DNA of 64,000 bases, taken from NCBI GenBank assembly GCA_039822005.1, contig JBCBMZ010000003.1:186001-250000 (forward strand), read 5' to 3'. Of the stretch, positions 1 through 8,707 are shown one piece after another; position 1 is the stretch's first letter, and each line of letters begins with the position of its first letter. Both the position numbers and the translations under genes were made by a program. The DNA comes from JBCBDX01 sp039822005 (GTDB taxonomy: Bacteria > Pseudomonadota > Alphaproteobacteria > Rhizobiales > Rhizobiaceae). The notes beneath the pieces are model-generated. The model worked only from the letters and a program-made list of their open reading frames with translations. It did not search any database and was not told where the DNA came from.

Positions 1-498
1 TACTCCATTTCCGGGCGGGTGAAAAATCCGGGGGTCGTTGTGGCACCTGCCGGCACCACGGCGCTCGAGCTTGTCAACGATTATTGCGGTGGCATGGCTG
101 AGGGGCACAGTTTCAAAGCCTATCTGCCAGGCGGTGCTTCTGGCGGCATCCTTCCGGCCTCACTCGGGAAAATCCCGCTCGACTTTGGTGGTCAGCTTGC
201 GGAGGAAGGCGCTTTTGTGGGCTCTCATGCCGTGGTGATTTTGTCCGATCAAGACAACATCAAAGATGCCGTCATCAACCTGATGAATTTCTTTGAGCAT
301 GAAAGCTGCGGCCAGTGCACGCCTTGCCGGGCCGGTACCGAGAAAATGGTGAAACTGCTCAACGCACCCGGCCCGCTCGATGAACCTGTCATCCAAGAGC
401 TGGAACGATTGATGCGCGATGCGTCCATTTGCGGTCTGGGGCAGGCGGCCCCAAACCCGGTGGCTCATTTGTTCAAACATTTTCGGGATGAATTGTAA
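1..498 (+). CDS. fdsB: NAD-dependent formate dehydrogenase beta subunit (partial, C-terminal part)
   Basis: The reading frame is open from base 1, so this is the 3' part of a longer gene. The product belongs to the NuoF-like flavoprotein family: it carries FMN and a [4Fe-4S] cluster and passes electrons from formate oxidation to NAD+ in the cytoplasm. The visible part contains the family signature ESCGQCTPCRAG (cluster cysteines, around base 300-345) and a further cysteine in the C-terminal helix region (SICGLGQ). The stop TAA shares its last A with the ATG of the next gene, which implies translational coupling. A NuoF subunit of complex I is the main alternative. The fused NuoG/molybdopterin subunit that follows makes FdsB much more likely. 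Confidence 0.9.
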   Translation, partial: YSISGRVKNPGVVVAPAGTTALELVNDYCGGMAEGHSFKAYLPGGASGGILPASLGKIPLDFGGQLAEEGAFVGSHAVVILSDQDNIKDAVINLMNFFEHESCGQCTPCRAGTEKMVKLLNAPGPLDEPVIQELERLMRDASICGLGQAAPNPVAHLFKHFRDEL

Positions 499-3296
499 TG
501 AATGAAAAGACGGTTCAATTCATGCTGGACGGCAAGTCAGTCACAGCCTCAGCGGATGATACCATTTGGACTGTCGCCAAGCGCGAGGGCACAAGGATTC
601 CTCATCTTTGCCATCTGGATGAGCCGGGATATCGGCCCGACGGCAATTGCCGCGCCTGCATGGTGGAGATCGAAGGTGAACGCACATTGGCCGCCTCCTG
701 CGTGCGCAAAGTCTCTGACGGGATGGTCGTGAAAACCGACACGGAACGAGCCGATGGCGCGCGCCGCATGGTGTTTGAGTTACTTGCTGCTGACATGCCG
801 GACCGCGATGCATCACCAGATGCCGAAAGTCCATTCTGGAAATGGGCCGAAACGTGGGGGATTTCTGACGGCGCTCGTCTACCATCAAAGGTGAGCAATA
901 GCGCTGCGGCGCATGATGTCAGCAACCCGGCCATCGCGGTCAATCTGGATAGTTGTATCTCCTGCGGCTTGTGCGTGCGCGCCTGCCGCGAAGTGCAGGT
1001 CAATGACGTGCTCGGCATGGCCGAACGCGGCCACCATGCCGTGCCGGTGTTCGACATTCACGATCCGATGGGTCAATCAACATGCGTCACTTGCGGAGAG
1101 TGCGTGCAAGCTTGCCCGACAGGAGCACTATACGAAAAGTCGCTTCTTGATAAAGAGAATAGGACAAACAATATCAGTAACTTCGATAAAGAGGTTAAAT
1201 CAGTTTGTCCGTATTGTGGGGTCGGTTGCCAAACGATCGTGCGTGTCAAAGATGACACGATTGTCCAAGTGGATGGCCGCGATGGTCCAGCCAATGAAAA
1301 CCGCCTTTGCGTGAAAGGCAGGTTTGGTTTTGACTATGTGCACTCACCGGAAAGGCTGACCAAACCGCTCATCCGTCGGGACAACGCCCCAAAACGGGGC
1401 GACATCGACATGCGCGCCATGCCGATGGAAGATGTGTTTCGCGAGGCAAGCTGGGATGAAGCGCTCGACTATGCGGCCAATGGGTTCAAGTCCATTTTGG
1501 CTGAAGATGGTGGTTCCGCGCTGGCGGGCTTTGGTTCCGCCAAAGGCTCTAATGAAGAAGCCTATCTTTTCCAAAAACTGATCCGGCAGGGATTTGGCAC
1601 CAACAATGTCGATCACTGTACCCGGCTTTGCCATGCCTCATCTGTAGCGGCGCTTTTGGAAGGCGTTGGCTCGGGTGCGGTGTCTGCACCGTTCACAGAT
1701 GCGCTCAAGGCGGACTGCATCATGGTGATTGGCGCACGCCCGACCACCAACCATCCGGTTGCAGCAACTTACTTCAAACAGGCCGCACAGGCAGGCAAAA
1801 AGCTGATGGTGTTCGATCCGCGTCAGCAGGATCTGATGCGACATGCTACACACGCGGTTCAGTTCAAAGCCGGGTCTGATGTCGCCATGCTCAACGCCAT
1901 GCTGCATGTCATCATCGAAGAGAAACTCTATGATGAGCAGTATATCCAGGCCAACGTGGATGGCTTTGATGCGCTAAAAGAAAAGGTCGCCGACTTTTCA
2001 CCCGAAGCAATGTCCGAAACCTGCGGCGTCTCCCCGGAGATGCTGCGCGATTGCGCGCGCACTTATGCCGCTGCCGAGAGGTCGATCATTTTTTGGGGGA
2101 TGGGCATCTCGCAGCATACCCACGGCACAGACAATTCGCGCTGCCTGATTGCGCTGGCCCTGACAACCGGTCACGTCGGGCGCGCAGGAACCGGACTACA
2201 CCCGCTCCGTGGTCAGAATAATGTGCAGGGCGCATCGGACGCCGGGCTCATTCCCATGATGTATCCTGATTATCGGCTGGTCGAGAACGCTGACATCCGT
2301 GGCGAGATGGAAGACGCATGGGGAAGGGCGCTTGACCCCAAACGCGGTATGACTGTTGTCGAAATCATGGACGCAATCCACCAAGACAAGATCAGGAGCA
2401 TGTACATCATGGGTGAAAACCCTGCCATGTCAGACCCCGACCAAACCCATGCCCGTGCCGCATTGGCGAGGCTGGAGCATCTCGTCGTTCAAGACATCTT
2501 TTTGACCGAAACCGCTTGGCATGCCGATGTTATTCTTCCAGCCTCCGCCCATGCGGAAAAACTCGGCACCTACACCAACACCAACCGACAGGTGCAGATC
2601 GGGCGGCCGGCTGTTCGGCTTCCGGGCGATGCACGACAAGACTGGGAACTCATCGTTGAACTTGCCAACCGCCTTGGCTTGGGATGGTCGTATCCGGCGG
2701 GCGTTCCGGATGTATTTAGCGAAATGGCGGACCACATGCCGTCATTGTCAGGTATCCGTTGGGATATGCTCGAAGCGCAAGATGTCGTCACCTATCCACT
2801 CGATGGGCAAACCGGTGCAGGGCGCGAAGTCATCTTTGACGATGGTTTCCCCACCAAAGACGGACGGGGTAAAATCACACCCGCTGAATTGCGCGCACCG
2901 GACGAAGTGCCGGACGCAGACTATCCGCTGGTGTTAACGACCGGGCGTTTGCTGGAGCACTGGCACACGGGCGCGATGACAAGACGCGCTGAGGTGCTTG
3001 ATAGTCTGGAGCCTGAGGGCATTGCCGCCATGAACCCGCGCGAGATTGACCGTCACGGCTTTCAGGCGGGGCAATTCATCGAAGTATCGACGCGACGTGG
3101 CAGCGTTAAAGCAAAACTGCGCGCCGACCGCGAAGTCGCCGACGGTATGATCTTCATGCCCTTTGCGTTCAATGAAAGCCCGGCGAACGTGCTGACGAAC
3201 CCGCAGCTTGATCCGTTCGGTAAAATCCCGGAATTTAAGTATTGCGCCGCTCGGGCGTCTTCCGCTGCTGAGGAAAGTTTGCCAGTGGCCGAATAG
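498..3296 (+). CDS. fdsA: NAD-dependent formate dehydrogenase alpha (molybdopterin) subunit
   Basis: This 932-residue cytoplasmic catalytic subunit oxidises formate to CO2 at a bis-MGD molybdenum centre. In order it shows: an N-terminal [2Fe-2S] ferredoxin domain (CHLDEPGYRPDGNCRAC, about residues 37-53); two ferredoxin-type [4Fe-4S] motifs (CISCGLCVRAC and CVTCGECVQAC, about 152-205); the CPYCGVGC cluster motif of molybdopterin oxidoreductases (about 237-244); and a long catalytic domain with RLCH (C378-H379), the expected Mo ligand and proton acceptor. The ligand is cysteine, not selenocysteine. A molydopterin-dinucleotide-binding domain closes the protein. The start overlaps the fdsB stop by one base. 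The fdsC and fdsD genes often found next are not directly downstream. Confidence 0.95.
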   Translation: MNEKTVQFMLDGKSVTASADDTIWTVAKREGTRIPHLCHLDEPGYRPDGNCRACMVEIEGERTLAASCVRKVSDGMVVKTDTERADGARRMVFELLAADMPDRDASPDAESPFWKWAETWGISDGARLPSKVSNSAAAHDVSNPAIAVNLDSCISCGLCVRACREVQVNDVLGMAERGHHAVPVFDIHDPMGQSTCVTCGECVQACPTGALYEKSLLDKENRTNNISNFDKEVKSVCPYCGVGCQTIVRVKDDTIVQVDGRDGPANENRLCVKGRFGFDYVHSPERLTKPLIRRDNAPKRGDIDMRAMPMEDVFREASWDEALDYAANGFKSILAEDGGSALAGFGSAKGSNEEAYLFQKLIRQGFGTNNVDHCTRLCHASSVAALLEGVGSGAVSAPFTDALKADCIMVIGARPTTNHPVAATYFKQAAQAGKKLMVFDPRQQDLMRHATHAVQFKAGSDVAMLNAMLHVIIEEKLYDEQYIQANVDGFDALKEKVADFSPEAMSETCGVSPEMLRDCARTYAAAERSIIFWGMGISQHTHGTDNSRCLIALALTTGHVGRAGTGLHPLRGQNNVQGASDAGLIPMMYPDYRLVENADIRGEMEDAWGRALDPKRGMTVVEIMDAIHQDKIRSMYIMGENPAMSDPDQTHARAALARLEHLVVQDIFLTETAWHADVILPASAHAEKLGTYTNTNRQVQIGRPAVRLPGDARQDWELIVELANRLGLGWSYPAGVPDVFSEMADHMPSLSGIRWDMLEAQDVVTYPLDGQTGAGREVIFDDGFPTKDGRGKITPAELRAPDEVPDADYPLVLTTGRLLEHWHTGAMTRRAEVLDSLEPEGIAAMNPREIDRHGFQAGQFIEVSTRRGSVKAKLRADREVADGMIFMPFAFNESPANVLTNPQLDPFGKIPEFKYCAARASSAAEESLPVAE

Positions 3297-3367
3297 GACC
3301 GTTACAATCCATGTCGGCAAGCGATCTAGCGGCTTGCGCCATCCGCACACGTGCCTATGTCAATACA

Positions 3368-3934
3368 ATGCGCAGGACATTTTTCAAACTGGCAGCAATC
3401 GCGATTTTAAGCGTAGTATACCTTACGAGACCGATCAGCGCGGGCAGCCCCATGTTCACCGATCAATTCATCGACGAACCCGAAAGCCGCTGGTCTTACG
3501 TTGCCGACACGGTGATGGGTGGTGTATCGACAGGATCCGCCAGCTTCGAAGAGGAAGCTGGCGTCCACTTCGTACGCCTTACGGGGCGCGTATCGACAGA
3601 AAACAATGGGGGCTTCATCCAGGTCCGAACACGCTTATCGGACGGTTTTCCGGACCAGACGGTTGGCATCAGCCTTAGAGCACGTGGAAACGGCGAGACA
3701 TATTATGTCTTTTTGCGCTCGCGAAAGGGCACAAGACCATGGCACTCATATCGCGCCCGCTTCACAGCAGGCGACGAATGGACGATTATCAATTTGCCGC
3801 TGGCCTCGTTTGCGCGATCACGCGATGCGATCCCCGACAGTATAGAAGCAACGGATGTAACCGGCATCGGCATCGTAGCTTACGGTTCTGACTTTGAGGC
3901 CGACGTTTCGGTGGCCGAAATCAGCTTGTATTAA
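3368..3934 (+). CDS. exported CIA30-domain protein
   Basis: The mature part (from about residue 30) matches the pattern of the CIA30 family (complex I intermediate-associated protein 30, a galactose-binding-like beta-sandwich). It has the opening W-x-x-V-x-D-x-V-MGGVS motif, the 'G-x-V-S-x-x-NNGGF' strand, and the conserved 'G-I-G-I' near the end. I chose ATG 3368 because it gives a compact signal-peptide-like start (basic MRR, then a hydrophobic stretch ending near PISAG). An in-frame ATG at 3311 would add 19 residues, and neither start has a clear Shine-Dalgarno sequence. Bacterial CIA30 proteins are mostly of unknown function, so a role in formate dehydrogenase or complex I assembly is only suggested by position. 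Confidence 0.72.
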   Translation: MRRTFFKLAAIAILSVVYLTRPISAGSPMFTDQFIDEPESRWSYVADTVMGGVSTGSASFEEEAGVHFVRLTGRVSTENNGGFIQVRTRLSDGFPDQTVGISLRARGNGETYYVFLRSRKGTRPWHSYRARFTAGDEWTIINLPLASFARSRDAIPDSIEATDVTGIGIVAYGSDFEADVSVAEISLY

Positions 3935-3950
3935 AGCAATTAAGAGGAAA

Positions 3951-4040
3951 TGGCAGAGGGAGTGGGATTCGAACCCACGAGACGCGTTAACGCCTGCCGG
4001 TTTTCAAGACCGGTGCCTTCAACCACTCGGCCATCCCTCC
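3951..4040 (-). tRNA. tRNA-Ser (anticodon UGA)
   Basis: Read on the minus strand, the 5' end GGAGGGA (from 4040) pairs with TCCCTCT near the 3' end. The D arm GCCGAGTGGTTGAAGGC, an anticodon stem ACCGG/CCGGT closing a loop with TGA, a long variable arm as in class II tRNAs, and the T arm GTGGGTTCGAATCCCAC are all visible. The discriminator is G and the CCA end is encoded (3951-3953). The long extra arm and anticodon UGA make it tRNA-Ser reading UCA and other UCN codons. Confidence 0.96.
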
Positions 4041-4181
4041 GCGCGAGACGGCCTCTTGCCACAAGCAGACGGCCAAACGCAATATGGTTTCCGCGATTTT
4101 TCTGCAGACAGTGAATTTAAGGTAATCCGGTTATTGGCGTGGCACGTAAATGCCTTCAGGAGTTACGGACTGAGGGATCAA

Positions 4182-4595
4182 ATGAAACCGATTGTTGAAA
4201 AAATCCAAAGAATCATGAGCGTGCTTTTTGCCAGCTTGATGATCGTCATCTCAGCATCGCAAATCGCGGCGTCGGAAACGCTCTCCGGACAAGAGCTGAA
4301 AAGTTTCGTCAATGGAAAACGTGTTTACCTGCGCATCCCGCTAGGCGGCGAATTTCCCCTTTTCTACCGAGCCAACGGGCAAGTCACCGGTGATGGCACG
4401 ACCTTGGGGCTTGGCAAATACTTCGCACCGAAAGAGACCGGCCGTTGGTTTGTTGACGGCTCCAAACTCTGCCAACAATTTCCAACATGGTACAAGGGCA
4501 GGGTCTCTTGTTTCCGCATCTATAAAACTGGCGAAACCACCTTACGCTGGACACGAGATGACGGATATTCCGGTCGCGCGCGCATTAGCGGTTGA
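4182..4595 (+). CDS. small exported protein, possibly DUF995-like
   Basis: This 137-residue protein starts at an ATG preceded by a GAGG about nine bases upstream. Residues 1-36 form a signal-peptide-like segment (MKPIVEKIQR, then a hydrophobic stretch ending near IAASE). The mature part is short and beta-rich, with the pattern 'G-x-W-F-V-D-G-S-K-L-C-x-x-F-P-T-W ... S-C-F-x-I-Y', i.e. two cysteines that could form a disulphide. The pattern resembles the rhizobial DUF995 group, but I recall this only loosely. No function can be assigned. It probably acts in the periplasm. Confidence 0.65.
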   Translation: MKPIVEKIQRIMSVLFASLMIVISASQIAASETLSGQELKSFVNGKRVYLRIPLGGEFPLFYRANGQVTGDGTTLGLGKYFAPKETGRWFVDGSKLCQQFPTWYKGRVSCFRIYKTGETTLRWTRDDGYSGRARISG

Positions 4596-4652
4596 TGGTG
4601 GATCACCCTATTTAACGCGCTGATAATCTGTGTGTGGTAGCTTTTGCGCCAG

Positions 4653-4688
4653 CGGCACCGGTCAGGCTTGGCCGGTGCCGTCAGTTTA
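4653..4688 (+). terminator. possible intrinsic terminator or hairpin before rlpA
   Basis: The arms CGGCACCGG (4653-4661) and CCGGTGCCG (4672-4680) are perfectly complementary with a ten-base loop, and TCAGTTTA follows. The T-run is short, so termination would be weak. The hairpin also argues that the rlpA start lies after 4680. Confidence 0.4.
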
Positions 4689-4691
4689 TGT

Positions 4692-5567
4692 ATGTGCGTA
4701 TTGATGGAAACACCTTTTTTGGTCGGGCGGCGCCTGCGGACATCTCCGGCATTGATTGCGACATCGCTTGTCAGCCTGGCGATGCTACTTTCAGCTTGCG
4801 CAGGAGGCGCACCTCCACGACCTTCTCAGGCGATCACTTCCGGCGTTCCTTACCCCGACGCCCGGCCCTTGGAGCCTTCAGTATACGGTGCTGTCCCGGT
4901 CTCGGTTCTCAATGGCCCGACAGCGGGCGATGAGTTTTTCTCTGCGGCGGCCTATGGTGTCGCAGCCAGTCCCCGGGTTGCGTTGGGAACGCGCCTTCCG
5001 CGTGGCGGCGGCTATTACAAGGTCGGGACCCCCTACACGGTCGCAGGCCGACGCTACTACCCGACCCGAACACCCAAGGCTGTCCAAACCGGCCGCGCCT
5101 CATGGTACGGCGCCGCGTTCCATGGCCGGAAAACGGCCAATGGCGAGATTTATGACATGAACCATCTGACCGCGGCGCATAAGACAATGCCACTGCCCTC
5201 GTATGCCCGCGTCACCAACCTGGCCAACAACCGTTCCATCATTGTGCGGGTCAATGACCGCGGGCCATTTTCCAACAACCGCGTCATCGACCTTTCAAAA
5301 CGCGCTGCCGACCTTCTCGACTATACAAGAGCCGGGACCGCACAGGTTCAGGTCAACTACCTTGGGCCTGCACCGCTACACGGTAATGATGATGCCTACC
5401 TTGCCGGTTCGTTTCGAGCCCCTGCCAATGGCGGTTTTGGCGGCGCATTTTCCGCCTATTTCCCAACAAACAATCGCGCCGATACAAACGTTTCGGGCTA
5501 TGCCACGATGCGTATAGAACGCGCCTTCGCCAAACCAAACGCCGCGGCAAAGCCACTAGGCCATTAA
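4692..5567 (+). CDS. rlpA: RlpA-like lipoprotein (septal ring lytic transglycosylase family)
   Basis: Residues about 1-36 form a lipoprotein signal with the lipobox LLSAC, so the product should be lipidated and anchored in the outer membrane. A double-psi beta-barrel domain of the RlpA type follows the variable proline-rich linker: GRASWYGAAFHGRKTANGE, then 'AAHKTMPLPSYARVTNL' and 'VRVNDRGPF', which hold the conserved catalytic-type Asp and His region. RlpA proteins cleave naked glycan strands at the septum. Unlike many homologues there is no recognisable C-terminal SPOR domain; the barrel is followed only by a low-complexity tail. ATG 4692 (or 4704) is preferred because the more upstream ATG at 4644 would place the preceding hairpin inside the gene. 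Confidence 0.85.
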   Translation: MCVLMETPFLVGRRLRTSPALIATSLVSLAMLLSACAGGAPPRPSQAITSGVPYPDARPLEPSVYGAVPVSVLNGPTAGDEFFSAAAYGVAASPRVALGTRLPRGGGYYKVGTPYTVAGRRYYPTRTPKAVQTGRASWYGAAFHGRKTANGEIYDMNHLTAAHKTMPLPSYARVTNLANNRSIIVRVNDRGPFSNNRVIDLSKRAADLLDYTRAGTAQVQVNYLGPAPLHGNDDAYLAGSFRAPANGGFGGAFSAYFPTNNRADTNVSGYATMRIERAFAKPNAAAKPLGH

Positions 5568-5672
5568 CAAAATTTTCTGCAGCCAGGCCCCCAGTTCATT
5601 TGCCTATGCGCCAGTCGCATAATATGGGTAAAGCTGAATTGGGTAAGAAACGCATCTGGGAGCGGGTCGGCA

Positions 5673-6848
5673 ATGCGGTTACGAGCGGACAATGGTCTAA
5701 AGTTGATGCGCCATGTTCTCGTGAGCGCTTCCTTCCTGATTATTCTGGTGACCAGTGCGCACGCCCAATTGTTCGAAACAAAAGCGACCAACGCCATTCT
5801 GCTCGATGTGACGACACGCTCGGTGTTGTTTAACAAGAACGCCGACGAGAGCGTTCCGCCGGCATCGCTGGCAAAACTCATGACGATGGAAGTCGTCTTT
5901 CACGCGCTAAAAACGCGGCAATTGTCACTCGATGATGAGTTCCTTGTCAGCGAAAACGCTTGGCGCCGCGGAGGTGCAGCATCGGGCGGATCAACGATGT
6001 TCGCCGAACTCAATTCCACGATCCGCGTCGAAGACTTAATTCGCGGCGTGATCGTCCAGTCCGCCAATGACGGCTGCATAATCCTGGCCGAAGGGATGGC
6101 GGGCACAGAAGAAACCTTTGCATCACTGATGAACGAGCGTGCACGGGCCATCGGCTTGCAAAAGTCGGTCTTTTACAATTCCACCGGCCTGCCGCACCCG
6201 GACCAGCGTGTTACCATGCGCGATTTGGTGACATTGGCGACGCACATGCAAAGGGAATATCCGCAATATTACCGATACTACGCGCAAGAAGCGTTTGATT
6301 GGAACAACATCAACCAAAGAAACCGGAACCCGCTCTTGAGCATGGATATCGGCGCCGATGGAATGAAGACCGGTTTCACAGAAGAAAGCGGCTACGCCAT
6401 TGTCGGTTCCACCGTCACGGATAATCGCCGCCTCGTCGTTGCCATGTCGGGCATGGAGAGCCAGCGAGAAAGAGCGCAAGAAGCCCGAAAGTTACTCCAA
6501 TGGGGCCGGCGCGCTTTTGACGAGATGGCACTTTTCAACGAGGACGAACCGGTGGGCAATGTCCGCCTCTATGGCGGCACTGACTTCACCGTTCCTGTCG
6601 CTCCTGAAAAAGGCCTGACATTTCTGGTTCCCATTGGCTCCACCGAAAACCTGCGAGCCCGCATCGTCTTTCAGGGGCCGGTTTTGGCTCCGGTCACCGA
6701 AGGTGACGAAATCGCCGAACTTCATCTTTATTACGGCGATGATCTGGCGCAAATTACACCGCTTTATGCGGCCAAGACGGTCGGACGCGGACCGATTCAC
6801 CGTCAAGCCCTTGATGCTTTGAGCGAACTCGTCCTTGGCTGGATTTGA
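5673..6848 (+). CDS. D-alanyl-D-alanine carboxypeptidase (PBP5/6 family)
   Basis: This is a serine penicillin-binding protein of the S11 family that trims the terminal D-Ala from peptidoglycan stem peptides in the periplasm. All three active-site motifs are visible: SxxK in PASLAKLM (about residue 64), SxN in QSANDG (about 131) and KTG in GMKTGF (about 231). A C-terminal beta-rich PBP5-type domain follows, and the last residues could form a membrane-associating amphipathic helix. An N-terminal signal peptide ends near SAHAQ. The start at 5673 has GGGAG ten bases upstream; ATG 5706 gives a more compact signal peptide. It sits between rlpA and tmk, all on the same strand. Confidence 0.93.
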   Translation: MRLRADNGLKLMRHVLVSASFLIILVTSAHAQLFETKATNAILLDVTTRSVLFNKNADESVPPASLAKLMTMEVVFHALKTRQLSLDDEFLVSENAWRRGGAASGGSTMFAELNSTIRVEDLIRGVIVQSANDGCIILAEGMAGTEETFASLMNERARAIGLQKSVFYNSTGLPHPDQRVTMRDLVTLATHMQREYPQYYRYYAQEAFDWNNINQRNRNPLLSMDIGADGMKTGFTEESGYAIVGSTVTDNRRLVVAMSGMESQRERAQEARKLLQWGRRAFDEMALFNEDEPVGNVRLYGGTDFTVPVAPEKGLTFLVPIGSTENLRARIVFQGPVLAPVTEGDEIAELHLYYGDDLAQITPLYAAKTVGRGPIHRQALDALSELVLGWI

Positions 6849-6875
6849 GTTTGAGTAATCAGCGATAAAAAAGCC

Positions 6876-7586
6876 TTGAACGCGCGCGCCAAAAAGATTC
6901 GCAAAGAGCTGGGAAAGTTCATCACCTTTGAGGGTGGCGAAGGCGTCGGCAAGACCACGCAAATACAAATGGTGGTTGACCGGTTGGCAAAGCATCGCGT
7001 GACCATCAAAACATCGCGCGAACCAGGCGGCACGCCCGGTGCCGAAGCGGTGCGCCATGTCCTGCTTAACAAAGCAGCGCTGGAGACATTTGGCCCCAAA
7101 ATGGAAGCCATTCTTCTGTCAGCGGCGCGAAACGACCATGTCGAACAATTCATTCGGCCCCATGTGGAAGCAGGCCAATCGGTGATCATCGACCGGTTTA
7201 TGGATTCAACCCGCGTCTACCAGGGTTCGACTGGCAAAATTCCGGCAGGTTTCTTGTCCTCCCTGGAGCGCACTGCGGTAGCAGGCCTTTACCCTGATGC
7301 AACGATTATCCTTGACCTCGATCCTTTGGTGGGCCTGACACGCGCAGCAAAAAGGAGAAGCAAAGGGGATGATGTCGATCGCTTTGAAAAAGAAACACTT
7401 GCGGTTCACAAACAGAGACGAACCTCGTTTCGAAAAATCGCGAAGGCTGAACCCGATCGCTGCACGCTGATCGATGCCTCCGGAACAGCACAAGAAGTCC
7501 ATGAGCGCATTTGGCCCGTCATTGCCAAGCTATTTGGAATATCCGAAGTGCCTGCGAAAAATCAGGAGCAATCGGAGGAGGTCTAA
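6876..7586 (+). CDS. tmk: thymidylate kinase
   Basis: The enzyme phosphorylates dTMP to dTDP with ATP. The P-loop FEGGEGVGKTTQ is at about residues 18-29, the substrate-binding DRFMDSTRVYQG at about 108-119, and the lid region RAAKRRSKGDDVDRFE at about 154-170. The length of 236 residues is normal or slightly long. The start is TTG, since no in-frame ATG or GTG lies between the upstream region and the P-loop. The stop codon TAA shares its last A with the ATG of holB, so the two are probably translationally coupled. Confidence 0.95.
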   Translation: MNARAKKIRKELGKFITFEGGEGVGKTTQIQMVVDRLAKHRVTIKTSREPGGTPGAEAVRHVLLNKAALETFGPKMEAILLSAARNDHVEQFIRPHVEAGQSVIIDRFMDSTRVYQGSTGKIPAGFLSSLERTAVAGLYPDATIILDLDPLVGLTRAAKRRSKGDDVDRFEKETLAVHKQRRTSFRKIAKAEPDRCTLIDASGTAQEVHERIWPVIAKLFGISEVPAKNQEQSEEV

Positions 7587-8626
7587 TGGGTGCCAACGAG
7601 TTTTCAAACGCCGAGACACACGACACGCTGGAGGAAATTGACCCGCCCAGCGCCACGACGCGTTTATTCGGGCATGTGGCTTCAACCGAACTCTTGATGC
7701 GGTCGGCTGCCAGCGGCCATCACGCCATCATTCTTGAAGGACAAGAGGGGATTGGCAAAGCATCAGCTGCGTTTGTGCTGGCGAAATTGAAACTGGGCGC
7801 TGGCGGCACTATCGGCGATGGCATCGATCAGCAAAGCCCGGCCCATCGACAGGTCGCGCAAGGGGCACACCCCAACCTTGTCCATGCGACCCGGCAGTGG
7901 TCGACCCAAACCAAAAAGTGGAAGACGGCGATCACCATCGACCAAGTCCGTGGGTTGCAGACTTTTTTTGGGCTGACGGCAAGTACGGATTATCCACGTA
8001 TTGTCATCGTGGACCACCTGCAGGACATGAACCGAAACGCAGCCAACGCGCTGTTGAAACTTCTGGAAGAACCCCCGGTAAACTCGCTTTTCCTCCTGAT
8101 CTCGCAAGGGGCAGGCTCGGTTTTGCCGACAATTCGCTCTCGTTGCCAATTGGTTCGGTTCTCACCACTTTCACAAGTTGAGGTTTCACAAACGATCCAG
8201 CATGTCGCAGGAAGCCATTTTAGCCCTGAGCAGGCAAACGAGGTAGCGAGCCTCTCTGGCGGATCAATGCGCCACGGGCTTGTTATGGGCCTGTTCGGTG
8301 GGATCGACCTTTTGCAGGCCATCGATGGTATGCTCAAAGCCGAACAATATGACACCGTGACCGCACATCGTCTCGCGGCTATTGTCGCTGACCGGAAACA
8401 ACTGACACAGGGATTACTCATCCACGACATGCTGCTTTCGTCATTGCACAGTCATGCAAAGCACGCCGCGCAAAACGGCTTTCACGAACGCGCTGCGACA
8501 TTGGCCAAGGCGGCACAAGACCTTGTGTCGCTGCGGAAAACGGACGACGCATTCAATATCGATCCGAAGCAATCCTTCCTTGTTGCGTCACAAAATGTGT
8601 ACAGCGCAATTCATGACACCAAATAA
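7586..8626 (+). CDS. holB: DNA polymerase III delta' subunit
   Basis: This clamp-loader subunit is a AAA+ family protein that helps load the beta sliding clamp. A Walker A-like GQEGIGKA lies at about residues 52-59, and the region 'IVDHLQDMNRNAANALLKLLEEPP' has the family's hallmark sequence, followed by the SRC motif (TIRSRCQ). The start ATG at 7586 is preceded by a strong GGAGGAGG and overlaps the tmk stop by one base. The tmk-holB pairing is conserved in alphaproteobacteria. Confidence 0.94.
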   Translation: MGANEFSNAETHDTLEEIDPPSATTRLFGHVASTELLMRSAASGHHAIILEGQEGIGKASAAFVLAKLKLGAGGTIGDGIDQQSPAHRQVAQGAHPNLVHATRQWSTQTKKWKTAITIDQVRGLQTFFGLTASTDYPRIVIVDHLQDMNRNAANALLKLLEEPPVNSLFLLISQGAGSVLPTIRSRCQLVRFSPLSQVEVSQTIQHVAGSHFSPEQANEVASLSGGSMRHGLVMGLFGGIDLLQAIDGMLKAEQYDTVTAHRLAAIVADRKQLTQGLLIHDMLLSSLHSHAKHAAQNGFHERAATLAKAAQDLVSLRKTDDAFNIDPKQSFLVASQNVYSAIHDTK

Positions 8627-8707
8627 CAGCGCCAAGGCGGGCAATGCGGTTTCAACGGATTTCAAAATCATCTACACCGCGCATAAAATCACATAAAAAA
8701 GTCCGAA

